Below, piece by piece: positions 55,545-63,710 of a DNA stretch of 64,000 nucleotides (position 1 is its first letter; every line of letters starts with the position of its first letter). Origin of the DNA: Acidobacteria bacterium RIFCSPLOWO2_02_FULL_65_29 (GTDB taxonomy: Bacteria > Acidobacteriota > Vicinamibacteria > Vicinamibacterales > CAVVIG01); the NCBI GenBank assembly GCA_001767435.1, contig MEKT01000153.1, positions 1 through 64,000 of the forward strand, in the 5' to 3' direction. The translations under genes and the position numbers were made by a program. The notes beneath the pieces were generated by a model that was given only the letters and a program-made list of their open reading frames with translations, ran no database searches and had not been told where the DNA came from.

Positions 55545-57215
55545 ATGAAGAAGATCTGGTTGCTGACGGCAGTCTTCGGTGTATGGCCCGGGATCGGCTG
55601 GTCCCAAACGGCGGAAGAGCTCGCCAGCGGCATCAAGAACCCGGGCAACGTCACCACCCAGAGCATGGGCTACGACCGCAAGAACTACAGTCCGCTCGAG
55701 GAAATCAAGGCGTCCAACGTCAAACGCCTGGTGCCCATCTGGAACGCGAGCGTGATGAACGACGCGGGCGAGCTCGCGGCGCCAACGATTTACAACGGCG
55801 TCATGTACGTGATCAACGGCAAGTGGACCTTCGCCATCGACGTTGAAACCGGCAGGCAGATCTGGCGCACGGCCGTAGAGACCGACGCCGGAGTGCAGCG
55901 CGTCGCGCCGTTCGGGGCGGTCACGAGAGGCGCGGCGACCATTTATGAGGGCAAGCTCTTTCGCGTGACGATAGACAACCATCTGATCGCGCTCGACATG
56001 AAGACCGGTAAGAAGCTCTGGGACCAGACGTTTGCCGATTGGCGCGAGGGCTATTCCGCCACGGGCGCACCGATTGTGGCCAATGGCGTGGTGATTTCAG
56101 GGATGGCCGGAGGGGAGTTCACCACGCGCGGCTTCCTCGATGGGTGGGATCCTGAGACCGGCAAGAAATTGTGGCGTCGCTACACCATACCGGAGCCAGG
56201 CGAGCCTGGCTCCGAGACATGGCCTCGAAACAGCGACGCGTGGAAGCAGGGCGGCGGCGCTACCTGGCGCTCCGGTTCCTATGACCCCCAACTCGATCTC
56301 GTCTACTGGGGTACCGGGAACGCGGAACCCTACGACCCCAGGCCTCGCGGGGAGTTGGATAGCCTGTACACGTCGAGTGTGATCGCGATCCGGCCGAAAA
56401 CCGGTGAGCTCGTCTGCCATTTTCAATACACGCCGAATGACGTGTACGACGTCGACGGCGCCGACGAACATGTGCTCGCCGATCTCCGAATTGCCGGCCA
56501 GACGCGAAGGGTGATGATCCAGGCCAACAAGAACGGCTTCCTCTACGTGTTGGACCGCACCAATTGCAAACTGATCGCCGCGCACGCATTCGCAAAAGTC
56601 AATTGGGCCACGCATATCGACCTCGTGACCGGCCGACCAGTCTTGACCGACCTGTACAAACGCTTTCTCTCAGGCGAAGAAGTCGAGATCTGGCCGCAGC
56701 GCGGCTCGAATGCCGTGCCCATCGCATTCAATCCGAACACCGGTCTGGTGTACACGAGCTCGTGGAACATGCAGCGCATCCAGAAGCTCGCGCCGCCGAA
56801 GCCTCAAGTGCTTGGCGCGAACTCCACCGGCGTGTTGGGCAGGATTCCTGTGTTCAAGCCGGGAGACGTCGTCGGTCATTTCGTGGCGATCGATCCGCTG
56901 ACCGGCGAAAAGCGTTGGGAAATCCCGTTGGCCGACATGCCGAGCTCGGCTGGGACGCTGGTGACAGGTGGCGGGCTGGTGTTCACGGGCAAGCTGACGG
57001 GCGAGTTCATCGCCCTCGACGAGGAAACCGGCAAGACGCTCTGGCAGTTCAAGACCGGCTCGAGCATCAATTCCACGGCAATCACGTACACCTACAGGGG
57101 CCGGCAATACGTGACCGTTGCGTCGGGACTCGGTGGCGGCCTCGCCAGACGCTTCGCGGCGACTCGAGTACCCACGGGCGGCTCGATATGGACGTTCGCG
57201 CTGATGCCCGAGTGA
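55545..57215 (+). CDS. PQQ-dependent dehydrogenase-like eight-bladed beta-propeller
   Basis: A 556-residue exported protein (signal MKKIWLLTAVFGVWPGIGWSQ). Propeller W-motifs repeat along the chain (AIDVETGRQIWRT, ALDMKTGKKLWDQTF, GWDPETGKKLWRRYT, AIDPLTGEKRWEIPL, ALDEETGKTLWQFKTG), with methanol/ethanol dehydrogenase landmarks PGEPGSETWP, WGTGNAEPYDP and TPNDVYDVDGADE (the Asp expected as general base). The vicinal Cys-Cys found near the PQQ in classical enzymes is replaced (RVAPFGAVTRGAA), and there is no C-terminal cytochrome c. ATG 55545 has GGGAGG 6 nt upstream. It oxidises an alcohol or sugar in the periplasm if PQQ is bound. Confidence 0.88.
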   Translation: MKKIWLLTAVFGVWPGIGWSQTAEELASGIKNPGNVTTQSMGYDRKNYSPLEEIKASNVKRLVPIWNASVMNDAGELAAPTIYNGVMYVINGKWTFAIDVETGRQIWRTAVETDAGVQRVAPFGAVTRGAATIYEGKLFRVTIDNHLIALDMKTGKKLWDQTFADWREGYSATGAPIVANGVVISGMAGGEFTTRGFLDGWDPETGKKLWRRYTIPEPGEPGSETWPRNSDAWKQGGGATWRSGSYDPQLDLVYWGTGNAEPYDPRPRGELDSLYTSSVIAIRPKTGELVCHFQYTPNDVYDVDGADEHVLADLRIAGQTRRVMIQANKNGFLYVLDRTNCKLIAAHAFAKVNWATHIDLVTGRPVLTDLYKRFLSGEEVEIWPQRGSNAVPIAFNPNTGLVYTSSWNMQRIQKLAPPKPQVLGANSTGVLGRIPVFKPGDVVGHFVAIDPLTGEKRWEIPLADMPSSAGTLVTGGGLVFTGKLTGEFIALDEETGKTLWQFKTGSSINSTAITYTYRGRQYVTVASGLGGGLARRFAATRVPTGGSIWTFALMPE

Positions 57216-57228
57216 ACGTCAGGGCCGG

Positions 57229-57293
57229 CGTAGGGCGGGTCTTGCTCTGTAGACCCGCCTGGAGCCGGGTCCCATTGGACCCGGCCTACGTGC
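57229..57293. repeat. Nested double-hairpin element after the PQQ-type gene
   Basis: GGCGGGTCT...AGACCCGCC (57234-57259) and GCCGGGTCC-CATT-GGACCCGGC (57264-57285) are enclosed by CGTAGG (57229-57234) and CCTACG (57285-57290). The layout is REP/cruciform-like and would also stop transcription between these convergent genes. Confidence 0.8.
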
Positions 57294-57316
57294 CGTCTAG
57301 CTCTGTCGACTGGCGA

Positions 57317-57676
57317 TCAGCCGAGCGGGTGCGCGTCAATGACGTGGTCGGCCACCGGCCTTCCGCCGACGAGATGCTCCTGGATGATCCGCTCGAGCAC
57401 CGGCGGATCGCACGCGCCGTACCACGTGCCTTCAGGATAGACGACGGCGATCGGACCGCCCTCACAGATGCGCAGGCAGTTGGCCTTCGTGCGCAGAATC
57501 CCGCCACTCTCCGACAATCCCAGTTCTTTCAGGCGACCCTTCAGGAATTCCCACGCGGCGAGACCGCGCTCCCTGTCGCAGCACTTCGGCTTGGTTTGGT
57601 CGCAGCACAAGAAGATGTGCCGCCGCGCGACCGTGACGCCAATGCTGGCTGCGATTTCTTGTTGCGATACCGTCAT
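57317..57676 (-). CDS. Thioredoxin-like [2Fe-2S] ferredoxin
   Basis: A 119-residue protein with the four-Cys pattern of thioredoxin-fold ferredoxins: [21 protein letters not shown] ... [44 protein letters not shown]. The C-terminal CLRIC..GP..VVYPEG.WY is diagnostic. ATG 57676 gives a better N-terminus than the TTG-based ORF start. It follows the BamA-family gene on the same strand after 52 bp. Role as an electron carrier or FeS delivery protein is by family only. Confidence 0.88.
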   Translation of the reverse strand: MTVSQQEIAASIGVTVARRHIFLCCDQTKPKCCDRERGLAAWEFLKGRLKELGLSESGGILRTKANCLRICEGGPIAVVYPEGTWYGACDPPVLERIIQEHLVGGRPVADHVIDAHPLG

Positions 57677-57728
57677 GATGAACAGCAACTACGAAGCGCG
57701 AAGGTCACGAAGAAATCGGTCTGCGCGC

Positions 57729-58979
57729 TCAAAACGTCACGCCGGCGCCGAAGTGCACGCGCGTGTCGGCGCCGACGCCGCGCGCAACGGCGAGGGTCAG
57801 GCGCACGAACGCGGCTGAAAACCAGACCGACCCACCGACGCCGCGTTCGAATTGCTGATCGCGCAGACGCTGCCCGTCATCGTACATCGTCGCGGCATCC
57901 ACGAAGGCGCTGACCCCGAGCTTGCCGACGCTCAACGGCGAGGTCAGCGGAACCTGCCATTCGGCCGAGCCCGCCACCAGCGTGTCGCCTGCTGCGCTTC
58001 CCGCCTTGAAACCGCGGAGCGTCGAGGCTCCGCCGAGGAGCGACTTCAAGTACAGCGGCAGCGGGCCCCTGCTGTCATCGCGACGCGCGCGCAGCACGAG
58101 CACCTGCTGGCCGAGGAGTCCCACGTAGCCGCGTGCGTCGAGCGTCGTGCGGTTGATGGCGTCGCGGCCGTCGAAGAACAATCGATCCCACGACGCGCGG
58201 GCATACACTGCGTTGCGCGTCAGCAAGGGATCCAGCCTGGTGTCGAACGTCACCTCGGCCCCCACGCTTGGAAACGACTCCGAGACGTCGAAAAACGAGG
58301 CGCGATCCCATCCGGTCCTCGCGCTCGCTCGCAGTTGACGAGCGAACGCAAGGTCAGCCTGGGCCCACACGCGGCGGCGGTCGTCGTTCTCTTCGTAGAA
58401 CGGATTTTCGCGGCGCGAGACCGATCCGCCGCCCTGCACGCGCGTGAACGGCCCGCGATCGAAGTTCCTCTCGATCTCGATGCCCGCCAGCCTTTCTCCG
58501 CCGAGCGAGAGCGGGATCGAGAAACGGCTCCGGGGGCCAACTGGATTCGGCAGTCCGAAGCGGACGCCGTACGAGAACCCGTACCCGTCCTCGTAGCCCA
58601 GAATTGGCAGAAACATCAACCGAGGCCCGCGACCTCCGGTCAGTCCGGACGGCGCTTTGACCTCGCCCGTTTCCCAATTCACCTCCACACGGCCGTCGTC
58701 GACGATGAGCACGAGGAGGATTTGGGTGGGATCGGAAATCGAGGCGTAGCGCTTGAGCACCTCGACACCGACGAACCGGCGGCTGGCGCGGAGCCGCTCG
58801 GTCACCGCGTCGATCGTCGTGGCCTGGAATGGCATGCCGACGTGGACGTCCGCCAGCCGGATGACCTCGTCCCCCGGCGTCAGCATGTTGCCGTGTACTT
58901 GAATCTGGGCGATCACGTCGGCGGGCGGCTGCGCGGCGCCGGCCCCGGCCAGCGCAAGGGTCAGGATTGCCGCGAACAC
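57729..58979 (-). CDS. BamA/TamA-superfamily outer-membrane protein with one POTRA-like domain
   Basis: A 416-residue exported protein (signal FAAILTLALAGAGAAQPPA). A single POTRA-like module (~20-95: IAQIQVHGNMLTPGDEVIRLADVHVGMPFQATTIDAVTERLRASRRFVGVEVLKRY) leads to a D15-type barrel, including LLGGASTLRGFKAGSAAGDTLVAGSAEWQVPL (the RGF motif) and a C-terminal ..FGAGVTF. With one POTRA and a short barrel it is too small for BamA, and resembles accessory 'surface antigen' proteins. It starts at GTG 58979, 2 nt after the preceding gene, forming an operon with it. Confidence 0.87.
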   Translation of the reverse strand: MFAAILTLALAGAGAAQPPADVIAQIQVHGNMLTPGDEVIRLADVHVGMPFQATTIDAVTERLRASRRFVGVEVLKRYASISDPTQILLVLIVDDGRVEVNWETGEVKAPSGLTGGRGPRLMFLPILGYEDGYGFSYGVRFGLPNPVGPRSRFSIPLSLGGERLAGIEIERNFDRGPFTRVQGGGSVSRRENPFYEENDDRRRVWAQADLAFARQLRASARTGWDRASFFDVSESFPSVGAEVTFDTRLDPLLTRNAVYARASWDRLFFDGRDAINRTTLDARGYVGLLGQQVLVLRARRDDSRGPLPLYLKSLLGGASTLRGFKAGSAAGDTLVAGSAEWQVPLTSPLSVGKLGVSAFVDAATMYDDGQRLRDQQFERGVGGSVWFSAAFVRLTLAVARGVGADTRVHFGAGVTF

Positions 58980-58981
58980 AG

Positions 58982-60019
58982 CTAGCGCGCTCCCGGTACG
59001 CGCACTGCGGTCGTGATGTCCGCCTGCCGGTAATCGTGAAAGCTCTGCGAGAAGCGCGCGTCGATCTCACCGATGGCCAGGATGAACGCGACCTGTATCT
59101 GCAGATCCCGCGGCAGCCACACGTCTTTGAACGGCTGGCTCATGGTCATCGTGGCGTGGCCACCCGTGAGGTTGACCAGCCACTGCCCGGGGAAGAAATC
59201 CATGTCGACATTGTCGAACGTGTACTTGATGATTTGGCGCTCGGTGGGCTCGACCCACAGCGTGACGCGGGAGCCTTTGTTCATCAGGCGGTTGACGGTG
59301 TTGTCGACCGCCGCATTGTTCTTCTGGCCGCCACCCGCCTCGTCGCGCTGCCGCCGCCGGCGCCGTTCGCGCTCCGCATCGTCGGAGAACAGCTTTTGCG
59401 GGTAGTACTCGACACGAAGCACATCCCGCCCGTCGAACTGCTCGCGGCCTACGAGCGCGTAGCGGCCCTCGTCGAATTTGAAGCGCAGGAAGTAGGCCGT
59501 GGAGATGAACTCGGGCTGGCGCGTCTGCCGGATGAAGCTCTCCACGTCGGTCGGCGCGGCCAGCGGGTCCCCTTCAGGCGGTTCGTCCGCGGGCAGTGTG
59601 GGCGACGGTGGATCGCCGGCCGGCGTTTGGCCCGCGGCCGCTCGCTCCCGCTCGCGGCGGTCGCGCGTCTTCTGGCGCCGCAGGTAGGTGTCTTCGTACT
59701 TCCGCCGGTCTTCTTCGCCAACGGCGGCTCCGTTGACCTTCAACGGGCTTCGCACGAAGAAGCCGTCCCGGATGAACCACGTAAAGTCGCGGCGCTCGCC
59801 CCAGAGCGGGAACCGGCCCGGGCCGCGGAGGTCGAACTCTTCCCGCTCGTCGAGAATGTACTGCTGGAGCTTCTTCCAGTTGTCGTCGCGGCGCTCCATC
59901 ACCTGCCGCATGAAGGCGTCGAGATCGGACTGCGCAGACAGCACACTGCCGGGGAGCAGCGACACTGCGGCGCTGGCACAGGCAAGCAGGGCGGACCACA
60001 GAAACCTGGGGCGGAGCAT
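58982..60019 (-). CDS. Exported protein of unknown function, operon with BamA-family protein
   Basis: A 345-residue periplasmic protein with signal peptide LRPRFLWSALLACASAAVSLLPGSVLSAQ. The mature chain has a helical start (DLDAFMRQVMERRDDNWKKLQQYILDEREEFDL), charged insertions (RRQKTRDRRERERAAAG; ERERRRRRQRDE) and beta-rich segments (DVLRVEYYPQKLF, RVTLWVEPTERQIIKYTFDNVDMDFFPGQWL) reminiscent of LolA/LolB- or outer-membrane lipoprotein-sorting-like folds. Its tight link to a barrel protein suggests an envelope role. Confidence 0.78.
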   Translation of the reverse strand: MLRPRFLWSALLACASAAVSLLPGSVLSAQSDLDAFMRQVMERRDDNWKKLQQYILDEREEFDLRGPGRFPLWGERRDFTWFIRDGFFVRSPLKVNGAAVGEEDRRKYEDTYLRRQKTRDRRERERAAAGQTPAGDPPSPTLPADEPPEGDPLAAPTDVESFIRQTRQPEFISTAYFLRFKFDEGRYALVGREQFDGRDVLRVEYYPQKLFSDDAERERRRRRQRDEAGGGQKNNAAVDNTVNRLMNKGSRVTLWVEPTERQIIKYTFDNVDMDFFPGQWLVNLTGGHATMTMSQPFKDVWLPRDLQIQVAFILAIGEIDARFSQSFHDYRQADITTAVRVPGAR

Positions 60020-60094
60020 CGGAGTCCTCCGAAGCAGGTGAAGGACTGACGATATCAGACGGACAGGCGGTTGGCGAGGTTCCCGGACGAGTCC

Positions 60095-60122
60095 TTTGTG
60101 TTTTGGCCTCTGCTGTTATGAT
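60095..60122 (+). promoter_or_regulatory. Possible promoter of apaG
   Basis: TTTGTG and TATGAT with a 16-nt spacer sit just ahead of ATG 60131, predicting a leaderless or nearly leaderless transcript. The match is modest. Confidence 0.35.
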
Positions 60123-60130
60123 GAAGAGCG

Positions 60131-60568
60131 ATGCCCGAGTATCCTAGCCAGCCCCAGTACAAGAGCCGGCCCAAACAGGCCCCCTCGTCGGAGGCCATTA
60201 CCAACAACGTGCGCGTCGAAGTCGAGGCGAAATACGCGCCCGAACGTTCGCAGCCTTTGAAGAATTCCTGGTTTTTCCACTACACGGTCAAGATCACCAA
60301 CGAGGGTGACGATACCATTCAGCTGCTGAGTCGTCACTGGATCGCGACCGACGCCTGTGGATGCACCGAAGAGGTCAAGGGCCCGGGCGTCATCGGCGAG
60401 CAGCCGGTGCTGGCGCCGGGCGAATCCTTTCAATACACGTCGGGCTGGCCCCTCAAGACATCGACGGGCGTCCTGCGCGGCACCTACCAGATGGTCAGTG
60501 AAGACGCCGGTCATTTCGATGTCGAGATCGCGCCCTTCGCGCTGTACGAGCCATACACGGTCCACTGA
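60131..60568 (+). CDS. apaG: ApaG-family protein
   Basis: A 145-residue immunoglobulin-like ApaG domain: ITNNVRVEVEAKYAPERSQPLKNSWFFHYTVKITNEGDDTIQLLSRHWIATDACG, VKGPGVIGEQPVLAPGESFQYTSGWPLKTSTGVLRGTYQMV and FDVEIAPFALYEPYTVH are highly typical. A ~20-residue Pro/Gln/Lys-rich N-terminus precedes the domain. The family is linked genetically to Mg/Co resistance and Ap4A metabolism, but the biochemical role is unsettled. A 90-bp inverted repeat begins right after the stop. Confidence 0.94.
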   Translation: MPEYPSQPQYKSRPKQAPSSEAITNNVRVEVEAKYAPERSQPLKNSWFFHYTVKITNEGDDTIQLLSRHWIATDACGCTEEVKGPGVIGEQPVLAPGESFQYTSGWPLKTSTGVLRGTYQMVSEDAGHFDVEIAPFALYEPYTVH

Positions 60569-60658
60569 GAATTGGGTCGCCTGATCGGTGAGTCATCTGG
60601 TCATTGATTGCCTGATTGACCAGACGGCTCATTGACAGGCCACTCGATGACCCAATTC
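60569..60658. repeat. 90-bp inverted repeat with octamer structure after apaG
   Basis: Ends GAATTGGGTC (60569-60578) and GACCCAATTC (60649-60658) are perfect inverted copies; inside, TCTGGTCA pairs with TGACCAGA. The interior consists of loosely related 8-nt TGATTGAC-type units. Confidence 0.9.
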
Positions 60659-60757
60659 ATTTGTCACATCTCTGGCGGTCGTCTCCAGAACCGGACGCGC
60701 GGCGGCTGGCTCAAAATGCACTCACGCTGATTTACTCGCCATTTCGAGCCACGCCAT

Positions 60758-60773
60758 TGGCATGGCGGTTGCC
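60758..60773 (+). promoter_or_regulatory. Candidate sigma-54 promoter of the 60.8 kb exported protein gene
   Basis: TGGCATGGCGGTTGCC is a near-consensus -24/-12 element (TGGCACG-N4-TTGCW) with exact GG-N10-GC spacing, 35 nt before the ATG. A strong SD (CGGAGGG) follows. It is the better of the two sigma-54 candidates. Confidence 0.65.
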
Positions 60774-60807
60774 TCCGAATACTTATACGTATTTCCGGAG
60801 GGCTACC

Positions 60808-61749
60808 ATGCGTCGGGTGAGATTGAAGTTCGTCTGGACCTCGGTGTTCGTGCTCTTCGCGGTTCTGCCCACCGTGTCACAGACGCGCGACCGGCGCGGC
60901 TCTCCCCCGTCGGGCCCGCCGACGTGTGACGCCGGCGTGCTCGATGCCGACAGCTACGCGCTCACCACACGCGCGCAGGCGCGCATCGTCACCGAGGATC
61001 GGAGCGGCCCATGGTGGGGGCGCTCCAGCGTCGACGAGGCCGCCGCGGACCTGTACGATCTGAATTCTTCCTCCACGTACGCGGCCGAACGCGCCCGGAC
61101 GCTCGACCCGCGCAACCTGCTCGCCTACAGCCAGCTCGCGCGCCAGTACGTGGTGACGGGCGAAGATGCATCTCTTGCCGATGCGGCGTGGCGCACCGCC
61201 CTCGACCACGGTGGCGCGGTCGTTTGGACCGCAACGCTGTACGACGTCGACGCCAGGAGCTATTTCCTGATGGCGTTCGATCGGCAGGCGCTGCGCGTGT
61301 ATCGGTACGGCGAGCTGGCGGGGCCATTCCAGACGCACCTTGGGATCCCGCGGTTTGTCGGCGAGGATCAGGAGCGATTCTGGCGCGCGATGGGCGGGTG
61401 CATCGATCCCGCGGCACGGCCCGAAGCCGTGATCCCGTGGTCTGACGTCCACGAGATCAAGGCGGGCAACTGGGTCCTGTATTTCAAATTATCGCGGCCC
61501 GTCACCATCACGAGCGATCGCCACAAGCGAAAGACGCTGAATGAAATCAAGGTGAATCTGCACGGCGCGATCGGCACCCTCGAGACACACGTGAGCCGGG
61601 ATCCAATCGATCCGTCGAAGGTCAGCGTCCGAACGATGGGGATTGGCCCGCTGGCGTACCAGCAGCGTGTGCGGGTGACGCTCGTGAAGTTCATCGACCC
61701 TGCCGGCCGGATCAGGCTGCCAAAGGCGTCGCGAAGCGGGGGGTGGTAG
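60808..61749 (+). CDS. Exported protein of unknown function under a putative sigma-54 promoter
   Basis: A 313-residue protein with signal peptide MRRVRLKFVWTSVFVLFAVLPTVSQ. The middle has a helical, TPR-like stretch (DEAAADLYDLNSSSTYAAERARTLDPRNLLAYSQLARQYVVTGEDASLADAAWRTALDHGG), followed by a beta-rich C-terminal half (EIKAGNWVLYFKLSRPVTITSDRHKRKTLNEIKVNLHGAIG). I do not recognise a family. The ORF-track start 64 codons upstream would place the sigma-54 site inside the gene; ATG 60808 with CGGAGGG is much better. The stop TAG begins a heptamer array shared with recQ. Confidence 0.8.
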   Translation: MRRVRLKFVWTSVFVLFAVLPTVSQTRDRRGSPPSGPPTCDAGVLDADSYALTTRAQARIVTEDRSGPWWGRSSVDEAAADLYDLNSSSTYAAERARTLDPRNLLAYSQLARQYVVTGEDASLADAAWRTALDHGGAVVWTATLYDVDARSYFLMAFDRQALRVYRYGELAGPFQTHLGIPRFVGEDQERFWRAMGGCIDPAARPEAVIPWSDVHEIKAGNWVLYFKLSRPVTITSDRHKRKTLNEIKVNLHGAIGTLETHVSRDPIDPSKVSVRTMGIGPLAYQQRVRVTLVKFIDPAGRIRLPKASRSGGW

Positions 61750-61788
61750 TTGGTAGTCGTTAGTCGATAGTCGTTAGTCGTCAGTCGG
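61747..61788. repeat. Six heptamers carrying the stop codons of two convergent genes
   Basis: TAGTTGG/TAGTCGT/TAGTCGA/TAGTCGT/TAGTCGT/CAGTCGG. The first TAG ends the plus-strand gene; on the minus strand the TGA of recQ lies at 61783-61781 within the same array. Confidence 0.97.
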
Positions 61789-63658
61789 GGCGCCTGTAGG
61801 TGCGGATCGCGTCGAGGAACGCGTCGCCAAAGTCCGCCGCCTTTCTTGCGCCGACGCCGTAGATGCCGTGGAGATCGTCGAGGGTTTTCGGGCGGCGCTC
61901 GGCCATCTCACGCAGCGTGGTGTCGTGAAAGATGACGTACGGCGGCACGCCTCGGTGGCGCGCAATCTGAAGTCTCAACGCGCGCAGCGCATCGAACAGC
62001 TCTGAGTCCACGCCCTGCGGCACGGGTTCGCCAGCCCGGCCTCGAACACGTCTCTTCGGTTTCGGCGGCTGCACCTCGCGATAGAGCGCGCACGTTCCGG
62101 TGCCCTTGAGCAGCGACGCGCCGGCCGGCGTGAGACGTAACACCGGATAGGGCTCGCCGGCACGGAGCAGCCACCCTTCGGCCACGAGTTGCTCGATATA
62201 CCCCCGCACGGCTGCGCCCGGTTCGGCCGTCAACAATCCGAACGTCGACAGCCTGTTGTGACCAGCGGCGACGACCTTCTCGCTGGCACGGCCGGTCAAT
62301 ACATCCGTGACGTGCCCCATCCCCCACGTCTGCTTCACACGCGCCACACACGACAGAATCTTCTGAGCCACGACAGTCGAGTCGGCCACCGGATCGAGCT
62401 CCTTCAGACACCAGTCGCACGCCGCGCATTCCCCGCGGGTGTAGGGCTCGCCGAAATACTCGACCAGGGAACGGTGCCGGCACCGCGTGCTCGACGCGTA
62501 GCGCTCCATGTCGCGAAGGAGCGAGCGCGCGCTGTCCGTCAGCTCGCCGTTTCCCTCGAGCATCTGCCGCCAGCGGACGAAATCAGCGCTCGAGTAGATC
62601 AGCACGCACTCGGCCGGCAATCCGTCGCGCCCCGCACGTCCGGATTCCTGTTGGTAGTGCTCGGGTGACCGGGGGGCGGCTGCGTGCACGACGAAGCGGA
62701 CGTTCGATCGATCGATGCCCATGCCGAACGCGACCGTCGCCACCACGATGTCTGCGCGCTCGTCGAGGAACGCCTCCTGGTGCCGGCTACGCACCTCGTC
62801 CGGCAGACCGGCATGGTAGGGGACCGCGCCGTGCCCCTGCTCCTTCAGCCAGTCGGCGAGCGATTCGACCTCGCGCCGCGACGCGCAGTAGACGATGCCG
62901 GCCTCGCCCTGGTGCCGCGACAGAATCTGCGTGAGCTGCCTGTGCAGGTTGTCTCGTCTGAGCACTCGGTACACGAGGTTCGGCCGATCGAACGATCCGA
63001 CCAGCACGGCAGGGTTCTCGAGCCTCAGCTCGGAGACGATGTCGCGCCGAACGCGCTCGGTGGCCGTCGCCGTGAACGCATGGAGCGCGACCCCAGGGAA
63101 CTCGTCGCGCAGTTGGCCGAGACGCCGGTACTCGGGCCGGAAATCGTGGCCCCACTGGCTGATGCAGTGCGCTTCGTCGACGGCGATGTATCGGACGCCC
63201 GACTGGAGGAGGAAACGCCGAAAGCCCTGGCTGCCCTCGCCGACCAGTCGCTCTGGTGAAACGTACAGCAGCCGCCAGCGGCCGTCCCGCAAGCCGGCAA
63301 GGACCGCGTCTCGCTCGTCGAAGCTCTGCGTGCTGTTCAGGTACGCCGCGGCCACGCCGTCGACGACCAGGCCGTCGACCTGATCTTTCATCAACGAGAT
63401 GAGCGGGGAGACGACGAGCGCGAAGCCCTGAGCCGCGAAGCCGTCAGACGCGAAGCTCTCAGAAACGACGAGTGCCGGTGCCTGAAAGCACAGCGACTTG
63501 CCGCCGCCCGTCGGCAGGACGACGACGCTGTCGCGGCCGTCGAGGATGGCCTGCATGGCTTCGCGCTGAAGGGGCCGGAAGCTCGTATAGCCCCACACAC
63601 GCGTCAGCGCGTCCTGAAGCTGCACGTCGCGAGAGGGTGTCGAGACCGTGGACGCCAA
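61781..63658 (-). CDS. recQ: ATP-dependent DNA helicase RecQ
   Basis: Superfamily 2 3'-5' helicase (~625 residues). Motif I VVLPTGGGKSLCFQ, DEAH box AVDEAHCISQWGHDFRPEYRRL, motif III FTATATERVRRDI, motifs V-VI VATVAFGMGIDRSNVRFVVHAAAPRSPEHYQQESGRAGRDG, a zinc-binding RQC segment (RCRHRSLVEYFGEPYTRGECAACDWC), a winged helix and a C-terminal HRDC domain (LFDALRALRLQIARHRGVPPYVIFHDTTLREMAERRP). The ORF-track start (TTG 63694) lies in octamer repeat DNA; TTG 63658 or GTG 63625 are likelier. It ends inside the TAGTCGT array. Confidence 0.96.
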   Translation of the reverse strand: MASTVSTPSRDVQLQDALTRVWGYTSFRPLQREAMQAILDGRDSVVVLPTGGGKSLCFQAPALVVSESFASDGFAAQGFALVVSPLISLMKDQVDGLVVDGVAAAYLNSTQSFDERDAVLAGLRDGRWRLLYVSPERLVGEGSQGFRRFLLQSGVRYIAVDEAHCISQWGHDFRPEYRRLGQLRDEFPGVALHAFTATATERVRRDIVSELRLENPAVLVGSFDRPNLVYRVLRRDNLHRQLTQILSRHQGEAGIVYCASRREVESLADWLKEQGHGAVPYHAGLPDEVRSRHQEAFLDERADIVVATVAFGMGIDRSNVRFVVHAAAPRSPEHYQQESGRAGRDGLPAECVLIYSSADFVRWRQMLEGNGELTDSARSLLRDMERYASSTRCRHRSLVEYFGEPYTRGECAACDWCLKELDPVADSTVVAQKILSCVARVKQTWGMGHVTDVLTGRASEKVVAAGHNRLSTFGLLTAEPGAAVRGYIEQLVAEGWLLRAGEPYPVLRLTPAGASLLKGTGTCALYREVQPPKPKRRVRGRAGEPVPQGVDSELFDALRALRLQIARHRGVPPYVIFHDTTLREMAERRPKTLDDLHGIYGVGARKAADFGDAFLDAIRTYRRPD

Positions 63659-63670
63659 TGATTCGTTGAT

Positions 63671-63710
63671 CCAACCAATTACCCAATTACCCAATTACCC
63701 GATTACCCCA
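63671..63710. repeat. GGGTAATT octamers between ispG and recQ
   Basis: On the minus strand GGGTAATC/GGGTAATT/GGGTAATT/GGGTAATT start with the TAA stop of ispG and run to the recQ start region. Same family as the eno/gpmA spacer. Confidence 0.93.

Noticed and set aside
56193-56214. Palindrome GGAGCCAGGCGAGCCTGGCTCC inside the PQQ-type gene as an inserted repeat
   Set aside because: It encodes EPGEPGSE, part of the conserved PGEPGSETWP motif of this family, so it is probably codon coincidence.
61781-63694. recQ beginning at TTG 63694 (MGNWVIGW...)
   Set aside because: Those residues are octamer-repeat translation; later TTG/GTG starts give a normal RecQ N-terminus.
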